Source of the DNA: an uncultured Prevotella sp.
GTDB taxonomy: Bacteria; Bacteroidota; Bacteroidia; Bacteroidales; Bacteroidaceae
Assembly (NCBI GenBank): GCA_905234845.1
Contig: CAJOIW010000003.1
Location: 86,178-150,177, forward strand
Reading direction: 5' to 3'
Length of the DNA: 64,000 nt
Part shown: in pieces, positions 33,451 to 43,100 of the stretch
How the letters are laid out: each line of letters opens with the position of its first letter
Position numbering within the stretch: position 1 is the stretch's first letter
The notes under the pieces: model-generated
What the model was told of the DNA's origin: nothing
Databases searched by the model: none
Seen by the model: only the letters and a program-made list of their open reading frames with translations
Position numbers and translations under genes: made by a program

Positions 33451-35112
33451 TCAATACTTAAACGACGAGCCGCCGATGAATTCGCGCAGCAGCGAGGTGG
33501 GCGGCAACGTCTCGTAGTCGACGGCCTTGATATAGTGCAGGAACTTGAGCAACCGGCGTGCCTCGGCATACTCGGGACAGTTCTCGGGCACCTCCTCGAG
33601 CACGGGCTCAGCCTGTTTTTTGATAACGGCCAACTCGTAGAGCATGGCGGTGTTGAACATCACATCGGCCTCCTCCTGATAGGGGAATATCCACTTTTTC
33701 TCTCCTCGTCTGACGCTGGGCCAGCGACGGATAGTCTCCTTTGCCGAACACCCCCGGTACTTATAGTCGCGAATGATGCGACGCAGCAGTCGGTTGTCGG
33801 TCGTGGGAATGTAGTTGTGAGTGTCGAGCAGAATGGTCGTGAGTGCCGAGGCATACACACAGAACTTCTGTTCGGCCGGAATGCTGGCCGTCAGCTCCGG
33901 GTTCAACGCGTGGATGCCCTCAACGACAAGTACCTGGTGCGGTTTCAGCTGCAGGCGACGGCCGCTGGGTTGGCTCATCCCCGTCTGGAAATCATACTTC
34001 GGCAGTTCCACCTCCTCGCCACGGAAGAGCGCCGTGAGGTGTTCGTTGAGCAACGGCAGGTTGAGCGCATACAGACTTTCGTAGTCATAGTCGCCCGATT
34101 CGTCGCGCGGCGTGTTTTCGCGGTCTACGAAATAATCGTCGAGTGAAATCAGCACAGGCCAGATGCCGTTGACAGCCAGTTGTGTGGCGATGCGCTTGCA
34201 AGTGGTGGTCTTACCGCTCGACGACGGCCCTGAGATGAGCACCATGCGCACATCCTTCCTTTCGGCCACCTGCTCGGCTATCTGTGCAATCTTCTTCTCC
34301 TGCAGCGCCTCAGCCACACGGATAAGGTCGTCGGCATGTCCCATAGCCACGACCTCGTTGAACGTGCCGATGGTGCCGATGCCCATGATGCGCTGCCAGC
34401 TGTGATGCTCACGGAAGATGTCGAACATCTTGTCTTGACGCGTCACCGGAGCCAGCTCTTCCAGATTCTCCATCGAAGGGGTGCGCAGCAGGGCCCCTTC
34501 GTAATAAGGCTCGAGGCCGAAGAGATAGAGCTGCGAGGTGTTGGTGAGCATGGTACCGTAGAAATAATCGACGTAGCCGTCAATCTCGTAGTAGGTGGTA
34601 TAGAGCGATCCGAGCGTCTTGAGCAGCGTCACCTTCGACTTCGTGCCCAGCTTCTCGAACACACGGACAGCCTCTTCGGTGGGCACCTCATGCCGACGGA
34701 TGCGCAGACCGGCATCAATAATCTCCTGCATACGCTGTCGGATGCGGGCCACCACATCGGATGTCACCTCGCAGTCGAGGTGCAAGTCGCAGTAATAACC
34801 ATTTGAGACAGGAATGTCGATAACCACCGAGCCATCGGGATAGAGGTCGTGCACAGCCTTGCAAAGCACGAAGAAGAGCGAACGCGTGTAGGTGCGGTGT
34901 CCTGAGGCTGTGTCGGGTCCTACAAACTCCACATCTTTCGGTTTATACACCCTGTAGTTCATACCCTCAACCTTGTTGTTCACATAAGCACAGACAGGCT
35001 CGCGGTCCATTTGTAGACCCGACAACTGAAAGACCACCTTAAGCGAACTGCCGAACGGGACGTCAATCATCTGTCCGTTGTTGCGGCATCTTATTTTCAT
35101 TGTTTCTGCCAT
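33451..35112 (-). CDS. Nucleoside kinase with TGS and ThrRS-like N-terminal domains
   Basis: 553 residues. Residues about 5-70 form a TGS-like domain, and residues about 75-190 resemble the second additional domain of ThrRS (GHRTYTRSLFFVLCKAV, SNGYYCDLHLD). The C-terminal kinase domain is uridine-kinase-like, with P-loop GPSSSGKTTT (295-304), ISLDDYFVDRENTPRDESGDYDYES (substrate and Mg site) and VVEGIHALNPEL. This architecture is common in Bacteroidota and Firmicutes and is annotated as nucleoside kinase; it probably phosphorylates uridine or cytidine, while the TGS part suggests regulation by nucleotide or RNA. It diverges from the Na/Pi symporter gene. Confidence 0.88.
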   Translation of the reverse strand: MAETMKIRCRNNGQMIDVPFGSSLKVVFQLSGLQMDREPVCAYVNNKVEGMNYRVYKPKDVEFVGPDTASGHRTYTRSLFFVLCKAVHDLYPDGSVVIDIPVSNGYYCDLHLDCEVTSDVVARIRQRMQEIIDAGLRIRRHEVPTEEAVRVFEKLGTKSKVTLLKTLGSLYTTYYEIDGYVDYFYGTMLTNTSQLYLFGLEPYYEGALLRTPSMENLEELAPVTRQDKMFDIFREHHSWQRIMGIGTIGTFNEVVAMGHADDLIRVAEALQEKKIAQIAEQVAERKDVRMVLISGPSSSGKTTTCKRIATQLAVNGIWPVLISLDDYFVDRENTPRDESGDYDYESLYALNLPLLNEHLTALFRGEEVELPKYDFQTGMSQPSGRRLQLKPHQVLVVEGIHALNPELTASIPAEQKFCVYASALTTILLDTHNYIPTTDNRLLRRIIRDYKYRGCSAKETIRRWPSVRRGEKKWIFPYQEEADVMFNTAMLYELAVIKKQAEPVLEEVPENCPEYAEARRLLKFLHYIKAVDYETLPPTSLLREFIGGSSFKY

Positions 35113-35191
35113 ATTGTTGCGGTATTAAAAAAATTGTGTGTAAAATTAAGAAAAAACAAATTAAAAACAATAGATTTTCGCATTTTTTATG

Positions 35192-35199
35192 TAAATTTG
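35192..35199 (+). promoter_or_regulatory. -7 promoter element of the Na/Pi symporter gene
   Basis: TAAATTTG, 30 bases before the ATG at 35229. Confidence 0.6.
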
Positions 35200-35228
35200 C
35201 AGCATAATCGCAAATAAATATTTAATTT

Positions 35229-36929
35229 ATGTTAGTTTTCCTCAAGCTTTTGGGTTCGCTCGCCCTGTTGATGTTCGGAATGAAGTCGATGAGCGATGCG
35301 CTACAGAAAATGGCAGGTCCACAACTCCGCCATGTGCTCGGTGCTATGACCACCTTCACCGGCATGCTGACAGGTACGCTTGTCACTGCCTCGGTGCAGT
35401 CGTCCACCGCCACGACGGTGATGACCGTCTCGTTTGTCAACGCTGGACTGCTTACGCTGGCACAGGCCATCTCCGTCATCATGGGTGCCAACATCGGCAC
35501 CACGCTCACGGCATGGATCATGGCTTTAGGCTCGTCGTTCGACGTCAGCATCGTCAGCTATGTAGGATTCTTCTTCGGCATCATACTCATCTATATGAAG
35601 AAGCACCGCTACATTGGCGATTTCCTCTTCGGACTGGGCTTGCTGCTCTTAGGACTAACCACACTTCGACTAACAGGCAACGAGATGGATCTGGGGCATG
35701 ATCCCACGGTGCTGAACTTCTTCCAGTCATTTGACCCCAACTCATTCTGGACTACGCTGATATTCCTCTTTTTAGGTGGCGTGCTGACATTCTGCGTGCA
35801 GTCATCGGCTGCCGTCATGGCCATCACCATGCTGCTCTGCGGCAGTGGAGCCATGCCTATCTATCAAGGTATCGCACTGGTGCTGGGCGAAAACATCGGC
35901 ACCACCATCACCTCTAACCTTGCCGCGCTGTCGGCCAATGCACAGGCCCGTCGTGCCGCACTGGCTCACATGTTTTTCAACATCTTCGGTGTGTTGTGGA
36001 TCCTACTGGTGTTCCGGTGGTTCATCGATGGTGTAGTATGGGTAGTGGACTATGCGGGCACCAATATTTTCGGACAGGACATGGAGAATATGAGCCAGAT
36101 GTCGAAGCTGACATTTACGCTGGCCGCCTTCCATACCAGCTTTAACGTCATCAATGCCAGCATTCTCATCTGGTTCATCCCACAAATAGAGAAATTCGTT
36201 TGCTGGGTCATCAAGCCGAAGAAAGTTGACGAGGAGGACTTCCGCCTGCATTTCATCACCGCCGGCTTCATGAAAACCCCCGAGCTCTCCGTGCTCGAGG
36301 CACAGAAAGAGATACAGTCGTTCTCCGAACGTATGCAGCGCATGTTCGGCATGGTGCGCGAACTGTTGGTGGAGAAAGACGATCAGAAATTCAACAAGCT
36401 TTTCACGCGCATTGAGAAATACGAGGGCATCAGCGACAACATGGAACTGGAAATAGCCAAATACCTCGATCAGGTGAGCGACGCCCACCTCAGCGACGAC
36501 ACCAAGGCAAAAATACGCGCCATGCTCCGTGAGATCAGCGAGCTCGAGAGTATCGGCGATGCCTGCTATAACATGGCCCGCACCATCTCGCGCAAGGTAC
36601 AGAACAAGCAAGACCACTTCATCGACGAACAATACCAGCATCTACACCAGATGATGGAGCTTACCGACCAGTCGCTGACACAGATGAACCGCCTGATGGG
36701 CGGCCGCAAGGAGTCGTTCGACGTAAACCGCTCGTTCAACATCGAGAACGAAATCAACAACTTCCGCAACCAACTGAAGTCGCAAAACATCCACGACATC
36801 AACAACCATAAGTACACCTATGCCGTTGGCACCATCTACATGGACATCATCAACGAGTGCGAGAAGCTCGGCGATTACGTAGTCAATGTCGTAGAGGCCC
36901 GCATGCGCACCAGAAAGAAAGAAGCCTGA
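35229..36929 (+). CDS. Na/Pi cotransporter family protein with PhoU-like tail
   Basis: 566 residues. Eight or so membrane segments carry the two QSS repeats of the NptA/SLC34 family: TASVQSSTATTVM and CVQSSAAVMAIT. MGANIGTTLTA and LGENIGTTITS are the paired GANIGTT motifs. The C-terminal 220 residues are soluble, helical and PhoU-like (EISELESIGDACYNMARTIS). The protein should take up phosphate with sodium at the inner membrane, with the tail regulating or binding metal. It has its own promoter. The 3' end meets a repeat-filled gap. Confidence 0.92.
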   Translation: MLVFLKLLGSLALLMFGMKSMSDALQKMAGPQLRHVLGAMTTFTGMLTGTLVTASVQSSTATTVMTVSFVNAGLLTLAQAISVIMGANIGTTLTAWIMALGSSFDVSIVSYVGFFFGIILIYMKKHRYIGDFLFGLGLLLLGLTTLRLTGNEMDLGHDPTVLNFFQSFDPNSFWTTLIFLFLGGVLTFCVQSSAAVMAITMLLCGSGAMPIYQGIALVLGENIGTTITSNLAALSANAQARRAALAHMFFNIFGVLWILLVFRWFIDGVVWVVDYAGTNIFGQDMENMSQMSKLTFTLAAFHTSFNVINASILIWFIPQIEKFVCWVIKPKKVDEEDFRLHFITAGFMKTPELSVLEAQKEIQSFSERMQRMFGMVRELLVEKDDQKFNKLFTRIEKYEGISDNMELEIAKYLDQVSDAHLSDDTKAKIRAMLREISELESIGDACYNMARTISRKVQNKQDHFIDEQYQHLHQMMELTDQSLTQMNRLMGGRKESFDVNRSFNIENEINNFRNQLKSQNIHDINNHKYTYAVGTIYMDIINECEKLGDYVVNVVEARMRTRKKEA

Positions 36930-37068
36930 TTCATAGTCCATAGTGCATAGTCCATAGTGCATAGTCCATAGTGCATAGTTCAGAGTGCATAGTTCAGAGT
37001 GCATAATCGTCACCGATGCGCCAGCCAACTATGCACTATGCACTATGCACTATGAACTATGAACTATA
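36930..37068. repeat. Tandem CATAGTCCATAGTG repeats with inverted copy
   Basis: Units such as CATAGTCCATAGTG and CATAGTTCAGAGTG repeat on the left; on the right CTATGCACTATG and CTATGAACTATG repeat in the opposite sense. The arms flank a unique core (TCGTCACCGATGCGCCAGCC, about 37008-37027), so a hairpin can form just downstream of the symporter stop. Confidence 0.85.
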
Positions 37069-37206
37069 AACAGCTTATACCATAAAAAATCATTAAAAAA
37101 ACACGGAAAAAGGAAGAATGTTCGGCTGACAAGGAAAAATGTTCTTTATTTATATAAGGAACATCAATAATTGTATAAAAGAGGAAGATTATTTCAGTTT
37201 TCCTGT

Positions 37207-37214
37207 TAATTTTG
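37207..37214 (+). promoter_or_regulatory. -7 promoter element of the 751-residue secreted protein gene
   Basis: TAATTTTG with a leader of about 48 bases. Confidence 0.6.
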
Positions 37215-37265
37215 CAACACAAAAACATAAGCAAACAATAAACGTGTATAACAAAAACTTAAAAA

Positions 37266-39521
37266 ATGATGAAAAAACTATTTACGCTATTGCTGGCCAC
37301 TGTTGCAACGGTCAGCGCTTGGGCACAGATTGAGCAAGGCAAGACCTACATCATCCAGTGCCACAAAAACTCCGGAACATTCTACATGCAGGACAATGGC
37401 GCCGGACTCGTTATCAATGGTGGCATCACATCAACTTCCTATTGGACATTTACGCCCACTGGAACTGCTAATTGCTACTATGTTCAGAATGCCTCAACAG
37501 GACGCTACATCCAGTCGACCAACCTCGAACTCCGTTCTCCCGTCCAACTCGGCACCACTCCCGTTGAGATGGTTGTATGGAAAGACACCGATGCCAGTCA
37601 TACCAACACTGTTGGCATGTATGCCATTGCCTCGAATGACCAAACAACCATCGATTTCTCTGGAACAGTAACCAAAGGTTGTAACTGTGCAGAAGCCAAC
37701 ATGCGCGTCGAAGCCTTTGGCTGTAAAGCTGGCACGAATGCCAAATCGTTCTGGACTATCTTCCAGCAAGACATGCCCACCCCCGTCACACTCTCCTCTC
37801 CCTTTACGGGAACAACCGTTGCCGAGGGTGACTTCTACCTCTACAACGTGGAGTCGGGTCTGTGGCTTCAGAACAACGACAGCCGCACCAATTTCTGGCA
37901 CACCTTAGGCGATCTCGGTACGCGCGGCCTTGATTTCACGCTGACCGCCAACGGCGAAGGCTACTACATCTGCGGTAAGCTCACCACGAACAACACGGGC
38001 GCAACCATCAACCGCAGCAATATGTATCTCGACACCAATGCCTCGGATGTTTGGACGTTTGAACCTATAACGGTCAACGGCATAACCAATGCCTATAAGA
38101 TTTACAGTGACGACTTCACTCTTTGCTGCAATAAGATGACGGCGACTTTCCCTGCTTATGGTCTCTTCTCAAAAGGCGGCGGCGATCAATACTATCTGGG
38201 TAGTGCCTCAAATCCCGATGCGGAGCATGCCGTATGGCAGATTATTACCAAGCAAGAGCGCCTTGCGAAATTGGCTGAGGCCACAGAAAATAACCCGCTC
38301 GATGCCTCATGGCTCGTTCCCACCGCAGACTTCCCCAACAACGACAGCCGCTACGATCTTTGGACTAAGGAGTTTAACGGTGGTGAATTCGGACGCGGAC
38401 ATGACGTGGATGGTAACCTCGGACGCGGCTCAATGATTATTTCAGGCATCAACACCGACTATGCCAATATGTACACCACCATCACTGTGCCCAACGGCCG
38501 CTACACCTTGCAGCCACAAGGTTTCTACCGCGACGGCTCGCACAACGAAATCGGTGCGAAGCGAGATGCTGGCGACGAGATGCTGCGTGCGGTCTACTAT
38601 GCCAACAACGTACAGCAAAACGTCATGTCGATTTGCGACCAGACTCCTAATGCACAAGTTGGCAACTACTACGCTTGGCAGTCGGGCAACTACTGGATTC
38701 CCGACAACTCTGACAGACCCGCCGCACAACGTTGCCTGCAACTCGGCATGCCTGACGGTTACGGCTACGTGAACGATCCCATCGAAGTCATCGTCCGCGA
38801 CGGCCAGCTCACCATCGGTGTGAAGAAAGGCTCGAAATCTGAGGGCGACTGGCTCGTGTTCGACAACTTCAAACTCACCTACTACGGTCCTGTTACCTAT
38901 CAAACCACACAAGAGAACATCAACCTGACCAACGGCTATGCCACCTATTGCAGCGACCGTGACATGCAGGTAACCACTACTGGTGCCGACGCTTACAAAG
39001 TCAGCGCAACATCGGAAGCCGACGGTACAACTAACGCCGTGCTCACCAAGATCGACTACATTCCCGCCTACACTGGCGTGATCATCTTTGGCGAAGGCCT
39101 CACCGCTGCCACGCTCGAGAGTGTGGAAACCATCACCACACCTGTCGACGTATCCGACAACTTGCTTCGTTCCTCTATCGTTGCCCACCAGCTCATGGCC
39201 GAAGAATTCTATGGTAACCAACAACTCTACAACTACACCCTTGGTGTCAGCGGCAATGATGTCAGCTTCAAGCACAGCTCCGGCTACGGAAAGCTTGCTG
39301 CCGGTCGTGCCTATCTGCAGACCCCCATCAACGTGATTGCCGACGGAGGTGGTGCCAAGATAATGATTACCTTCGACGATGCTACGGGAATCGATATCCT
39401 GAAGAACGAGCAACTTGACAAGACTTCTGATGCTGTCTATGACCTGCAAGGCCGTCGCATGACTGGCATTTTGAAGCAAGGCATCTATATCGTGAATGGG
39501 AAAAAATACATCATCAAATAA
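37266..39521 (+). CDS. Large secreted protein with lectin-like repeats and C-terminal tail
   Basis: 751 residues. A signal peptide of about 20 residues (LFTLLLATVATVSAWA|Q) is followed by repeated segments of the type GKTYIIQ...YWTFTP...CYYVQNASTGRYIQS, which resemble ricin-B-like or similar carbohydrate-binding folds. A beta-rich region about 380-540 (DLWTKEFNGGEFGRG..WLVFDNFKLTYYG) resembles a jelly-roll. The C-terminus VYDLQGRRMTGILKQGIYIV is the tail typical of Prevotella extracellular proteins and may direct type IX export or surface attachment. No catalytic motif seen. A role in binding glycans at the surface is inferred. A 57-residue ORF follows directly. Confidence 0.72.
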   Translation: MMKKLFTLLLATVATVSAWAQIEQGKTYIIQCHKNSGTFYMQDNGAGLVINGGITSTSYWTFTPTGTANCYYVQNASTGRYIQSTNLELRSPVQLGTTPVEMVVWKDTDASHTNTVGMYAIASNDQTTIDFSGTVTKGCNCAEANMRVEAFGCKAGTNAKSFWTIFQQDMPTPVTLSSPFTGTTVAEGDFYLYNVESGLWLQNNDSRTNFWHTLGDLGTRGLDFTLTANGEGYYICGKLTTNNTGATINRSNMYLDTNASDVWTFEPITVNGITNAYKIYSDDFTLCCNKMTATFPAYGLFSKGGGDQYYLGSASNPDAEHAVWQIITKQERLAKLAEATENNPLDASWLVPTADFPNNDSRYDLWTKEFNGGEFGRGHDVDGNLGRGSMIISGINTDYANMYTTITVPNGRYTLQPQGFYRDGSHNEIGAKRDAGDEMLRAVYYANNVQQNVMSICDQTPNAQVGNYYAWQSGNYWIPDNSDRPAAQRCLQLGMPDGYGYVNDPIEVIVRDGQLTIGVKKGSKSEGDWLVFDNFKLTYYGPVTYQTTQENINLTNGYATYCSDRDMQVTTTGADAYKVSATSEADGTTNAVLTKIDYIPAYTGVIIFGEGLTAATLESVETITTPVDVSDNLLRSSIVAHQLMAEEFYGNQQLYNYTLGVSGNDVSFKHSSGYGKLAAGRAYLQTPINVIADGGGAKIMITFDDATGIDILKNEQLDKTSDAVYDLQGRRMTGILKQGIYIVNGKKYIIK

Positions 39522-39535
39522 AATCCATACAGACT

Positions 39536-39709
39536 ATGACAGCAAAACTAAAATACCAGCAACCGGCCATTAAGAAGTTGCGCAGCATGATAAGCGAACA
39601 GCTGCTCATCACCATGTCGTCAGGCTCACAAGACAATGACCAAGCCCTGTCAAAGGGAATGTTCGACGAAGAAGACATCGAAAGCGAACAACAAGGCGGG
39701 TGGTATTAA
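39536..39709 (+). CDS. 57-residue small protein
   Basis: ATG 39536 to TAA 39707, 14 bases after the secreted-protein stop and before a good terminator. The peptide begins MTAKLKYQQPAIKKLRSMIS and ends FDEEDIESEQQGGWY. Short proteins with a lysine-rich start, a serine/glycine centre and an acidic GGW ending are frequent in Prevotella genomes, often near secreted proteins; no function is known. Translation is supported by its place between two genes' signals rather than by homology I can verify. Confidence 0.6.
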   Translation: MTAKLKYQQPAIKKLRSMISEQLLITMSSGSQDNDQALSKGMFDEEDIESEQQGGWY

Positions 39710-39732
39710 CATCCACTCACTGATAACCTTAT

Positions 39733-39777
39733 AAAGCGTGGTTCTCTGCCCTTATACAAGGCGAGAACCACGCTTTT
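39733..39777 (+). terminator. Terminator after the small ORF
   Basis: AAAGCGTGGTTCTC pairs perfectly with GAGAACCACGCTTT; a T run follows. Confidence 0.9.
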
Positions 39778-39853
39778 ACTGTTCTTTCTATTGAAACTTG
39801 CTTAATTTTATATAAAAATATACTCCTTTTGATACGTATATCATAAAAATTTG

Positions 39854-39861
39854 TAACTTTG
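39854..39861 (+). promoter_or_regulatory. -7 promoter element of the M16 peptidase gene
   Basis: TAACTTTG, 39 bases before ATG 39901; the longer frame from 39859 starts inside this element and is rejected. Confidence 0.68.
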
Positions 39862-39900
39862 CAAGTCGAAAAATTCCTAAATATAAACATTATAAAACGC

Positions 39901-42720
39901 ATGAAAATCAGAAATCTCATTGTGGCAACCTTACTGATGGTTGCCGGATTGGCTCAGGCACAGATGCCGCAGATGCCGCCCGTGCCGCTCGACGATGCCG
40001 TACGTATCGGCAAGCTCGACAACGGCCTCACCTATTACATTCGTTACAACAACTGGCCGGAGAACCGTGCCAACTTCTACATTGCCCAGAAGGTGGGCTC
40101 CATACAGGAAGAAGAGTCGCAGCGCGGACTGGCTCACTTCCTTGAGCACATGGCCTTCAATGGTTCCGACAACTTCAAGGGCAACAACCTCATCGAGTGG
40201 CTACGCTCTATCGGTGTGGAGTTCGGTGGCGACCTGAACGCCTACACAAGCATCGATCGCACGGTCTATAACATCGACAACGTGCCCACCACACGTCAGT
40301 CGGCTCTCGACTCATGTCTGCTCATTCTGCGCGACTGGGCCGACGGTCTGACCCTCGATCCCGAGGAGATCGACAAGGAGCGCGGCGTGATCCACGAGGA
40401 GTGGCGTCTGCGCACCTCGGCACAAAGCCGTATGTTCGAACGCAATCTGCCCGCACTCTATCCTGGCTCGAAGTATGGCGTGCGCTATCCCATCGGCCTG
40501 ATGTCGGTCATCGACAACTTCAAGCCGAAAGAGCTGCGCGACTACTATGAGAAGTGGTACCACCCCACAAACCAGGGTATCATCGTCGTGGGCGATGTCG
40601 ATGTCGACAAGACCGAGGCCAAGATCAAAGAGCTCTTCGGCCCCATCCAGAATCCTGATCCCATCATTCCCGTAATCGACGAGCCCGTGCCCGACACACC
40701 CGAACCCATCATCATCGTCGACAAAGACAAGGAGATGACCACCTCAGAGGTTGACCTGATGTTCAAGCACGAGGTATTCCCCGACTCACTTAAGCAGACC
40801 ATGGCCTTCCCGCTTTATAACTATATGAAGCGTGCCGCCATGACCATGCTCAACAAGCGCTTTACCGAGGCTGCACAGGCTCCCGACTGCCCCTTCGTGT
40901 CAGCCTCTGCCTATGACAACAACTATATCTTCGCCAAGACCTGCGATGCCCTTATGCTCGAGGCCTCGCCCAAGTCGCCCGAGCTGATCGAGGCCTCGCT
41001 GAAAGCGTTGATGACCGAGGCTCGTCGCGCCAGTGAGCATGGCTTCACCCCCACCGAGTACAGCCGTTTCAAGAGCGACTACCTCAGTGCACTCGAGAAG
41101 CAATACTCCAACAAGGACAAGCGCTATAGCAGCCAGTTCGTACAGGAGTGCCTCGGCCACTTCCTCGACAACGAGCCTATGCCCAGCATCGAATTCACCT
41201 ATCAGCTCATGCAGCAACTCGTGCCCAACATTCCCGTTGAGGCCATTAATGAATACATGAAGGAGTTGGTACCCGAGGCCAACGAGAACACCGTGGTCAT
41301 CAACTTCAACAACGAGGCCGAGGGTGCCGTTTATCCCACCAACGAGGGTCTGCTCGCAGCCGTCAACGAAGCCCGTCAGGCTACAGTTGAGGCATTCGTC
41401 GACAACGTGAAAGACGAACCGCTCATCACGACACTCCCCAAGGCCGGCACTATCAAGAAAGAAGTACGCAACGAGAAGCTCGGCTACACCGAGCTTACCC
41501 TCTCCAACGGTGTGCGCGTATTGCTGAAGAAGACCGACTATAAGAAAGACCAGGTCATCCTCAATGGTCGTGGCCCTGGCGGCAGCTCACTCTACGGTCC
41601 TGCCGACTACGTGAACGCACAAGTCTTCGACGATGTCATCGGCATCAGCGGACTGAGCAACTTCTCCTCCACCGAGCTTGAGAAGGCTTTGGCTGGCAAG
41701 ATTGCCAATGCCAACCTGAAGATGACAGAGAAATTCATGACTGCCGATGGCAACTGCACCCCGAAGGATGCTGAGACCATGTTCCAGATGCTCTACCTCT
41801 ACTTCACCAACATCAACAAAGACGAGAAATCGTTCTCCACGCTGATGAACCAGATGGAGGTACAGCTGAAGAACCGCAGCCTCACTCCCGAGGTGGCACT
41901 CCAAGACTCGATTTCCGCCACTATGTATGGGCACAACCCGCGCTTGAAACCGCTCACCGTAGCCGACCTGCCGCAAATCAACTACGACCGCATCCTGCAG
42001 ATGGCCAAGGAGCGCACCGCAAGTGCCAAGGGCTGGACCTTCCGCATCGTGGGCAACTACGACGAGGAGACCATCCGTCCGCTCATCTGCCAGTATCTCG
42101 CCGCCCTGCCCGCAAAGGGTAAGCCCGTGGCAGGAAAGAAGGTGTCGTTCCTACAGAAAGGCCAGATCGACAACGTCTTCAACCGCAAGATGGAGACCCC
42201 GAAGGCTTACGCCTGTATGTTCTGGACCAATGAAGACATGCCTTACTCACTTGAGAACAGCATCAAGGCCGACATCGCCGGACAGATTCTCGAAATGATC
42301 TACCTAAAGAAAATCCGCGAAGAGGCCAGCGCCGCTTATACGGTCAGTGCCAGAGGTAGCGCGTCAAGAGACGACGACTACAAAAACATCCTCCTTCTGG
42401 CCGTCTGCCCCATGAAACCTGAGAAGAAGGACGAGGCCATCAGCATCATGCAAGCCGAGATACCTACACTGGCCGAGAGCTGCGATGCCGAGATGCTGCA
42501 GAAGACCAAAGAGCTCATGCTCAAGCAGATCGACGACCAAGCCAAGACCAATTCCTTCTGGGACGGTGTCATCAACATCTTCGACCGCTACGGCATCGAC
42601 ACCTTCACCGACTACAAGCGCATCGTGGAGGCCCAGACCCCCGAGACTATCAGCGCCTTCATCAAAGAGTTTATCAAGGCCGGCAACCGCATCAAGATAG
42701 TCATGCTGCCCGAAGAGTAA
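39901..42720 (+). CDS. M16 family zinc metallopeptidase (pitrilysin-like)
   Basis: 939 residues from ATG 39901. A signal peptide ends near residue 20 (LMVAGLAQA|Q). The inverted zinc motif HFLEH is at 79-83 (H79, E82, H83), with the distal glutamate in KERGVIHEEW about 75 residues on. Four M16 domains fit the length; the second half (about 510-939) is the inactive half. Such proteins degrade peptides in the periplasm or at the surface of Bacteroidota. It is monocistronic with its own promoter and a terminator at 42739-42779. Confidence 0.92.
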   Translation: MKIRNLIVATLLMVAGLAQAQMPQMPPVPLDDAVRIGKLDNGLTYYIRYNNWPENRANFYIAQKVGSIQEEESQRGLAHFLEHMAFNGSDNFKGNNLIEWLRSIGVEFGGDLNAYTSIDRTVYNIDNVPTTRQSALDSCLLILRDWADGLTLDPEEIDKERGVIHEEWRLRTSAQSRMFERNLPALYPGSKYGVRYPIGLMSVIDNFKPKELRDYYEKWYHPTNQGIIVVGDVDVDKTEAKIKELFGPIQNPDPIIPVIDEPVPDTPEPIIIVDKDKEMTTSEVDLMFKHEVFPDSLKQTMAFPLYNYMKRAAMTMLNKRFTEAAQAPDCPFVSASAYDNNYIFAKTCDALMLEASPKSPELIEASLKALMTEARRASEHGFTPTEYSRFKSDYLSALEKQYSNKDKRYSSQFVQECLGHFLDNEPMPSIEFTYQLMQQLVPNIPVEAINEYMKELVPEANENTVVINFNNEAEGAVYPTNEGLLAAVNEARQATVEAFVDNVKDEPLITTLPKAGTIKKEVRNEKLGYTELTLSNGVRVLLKKTDYKKDQVILNGRGPGGSSLYGPADYVNAQVFDDVIGISGLSNFSSTELEKALAGKIANANLKMTEKFMTADGNCTPKDAETMFQMLYLYFTNINKDEKSFSTLMNQMEVQLKNRSLTPEVALQDSISATMYGHNPRLKPLTVADLPQINYDRILQMAKERTASAKGWTFRIVGNYDEETIRPLICQYLAALPAKGKPVAGKKVSFLQKGQIDNVFNRKMETPKAYACMFWTNEDMPYSLENSIKADIAGQILEMIYLKKIREEASAAYTVSARGSASRDDDYKNILLLAVCPMKPEKKDEAISIMQAEIPTLAESCDAEMLQKTKELMLKQIDDQAKTNSFWDGVINIFDRYGIDTFTDYKRIVEAQTPETISAFIKEFIKAGNRIKIVMLPEE

Positions 42721-42738
42721 ACAAGAATTTGAAAATAG

Positions 42739-42779
42739 GAAAAAAGCGGCATGCTACAAATAGCGTGTCGCTTTTTTCG
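42739..42779 (+). terminator. Terminator after the M16 gene
   Basis: GAAAAAAGCGgCATGCTA pairs with TAGCGTGtCGCTTTTTTC around CAAA. Confidence 0.85.
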
Positions 42780-43010
42780 TGATACCGAAAACTATCACTT
42801 CCCATTCTTCACTCTTACCCTGAAATATGTTATCTGGTCAATACGCCTTTTTCTTTTTTGTTAAGATGTCTCTTTCCTTAAAAAACATTTTTTTTTGGTG
42901 TCCGCTAAAATTTAAACTTGTTAGCCCGGATGTCCTATAGACAAAAGGGATTATCTCTGACTCAGAAAAACGGGGCTTGCAATAAACGGCCTGTCGGACA
43001 GATGATATTC

Positions 43011-43100
43011 GCCCAGTAAGGGCAAAAGCGTTGAGGGTAAATGCTTTTGCCCTTACTGGGCGCAATTTGTGTCCACAATCACCCAGGGCGTTGCCCTGGG
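43011..43100. repeat. REP-like double hairpin
   Basis: 43011-43029 and 43043-43061 are perfect 19-bp inverted repeats (GCCCAGTAAGGGCAAAAGC). Close by, CCCAGGGCGTTGCCCTGGG (43082-43100) is an 8-bp stem with a 3-base loop. The second hairpin with the following CTATGGGTTGTTGGCCT resembles interspersed repeats I have seen in other Bacteroidota genomes. No RAYT-type transposase is in the window. Confidence 0.85.

Larger units (their letters stand above)
36930..37265. other. Intergenic region with tandem and inverted repeats, and a promoter
   Basis: 336 bases. The first 140 are tandem repeats (36930-37068); the rest is AT-rich and holds the promoter of the secreted protein (TAATTTTG 37207-37214). 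No protein gene seen. Confidence 0.75.

Noticed and set aside
38442..39479. 345-residue minus-strand frame
   Set aside because: Antisense to the 751-residue secreted protein; no start signal or domain.
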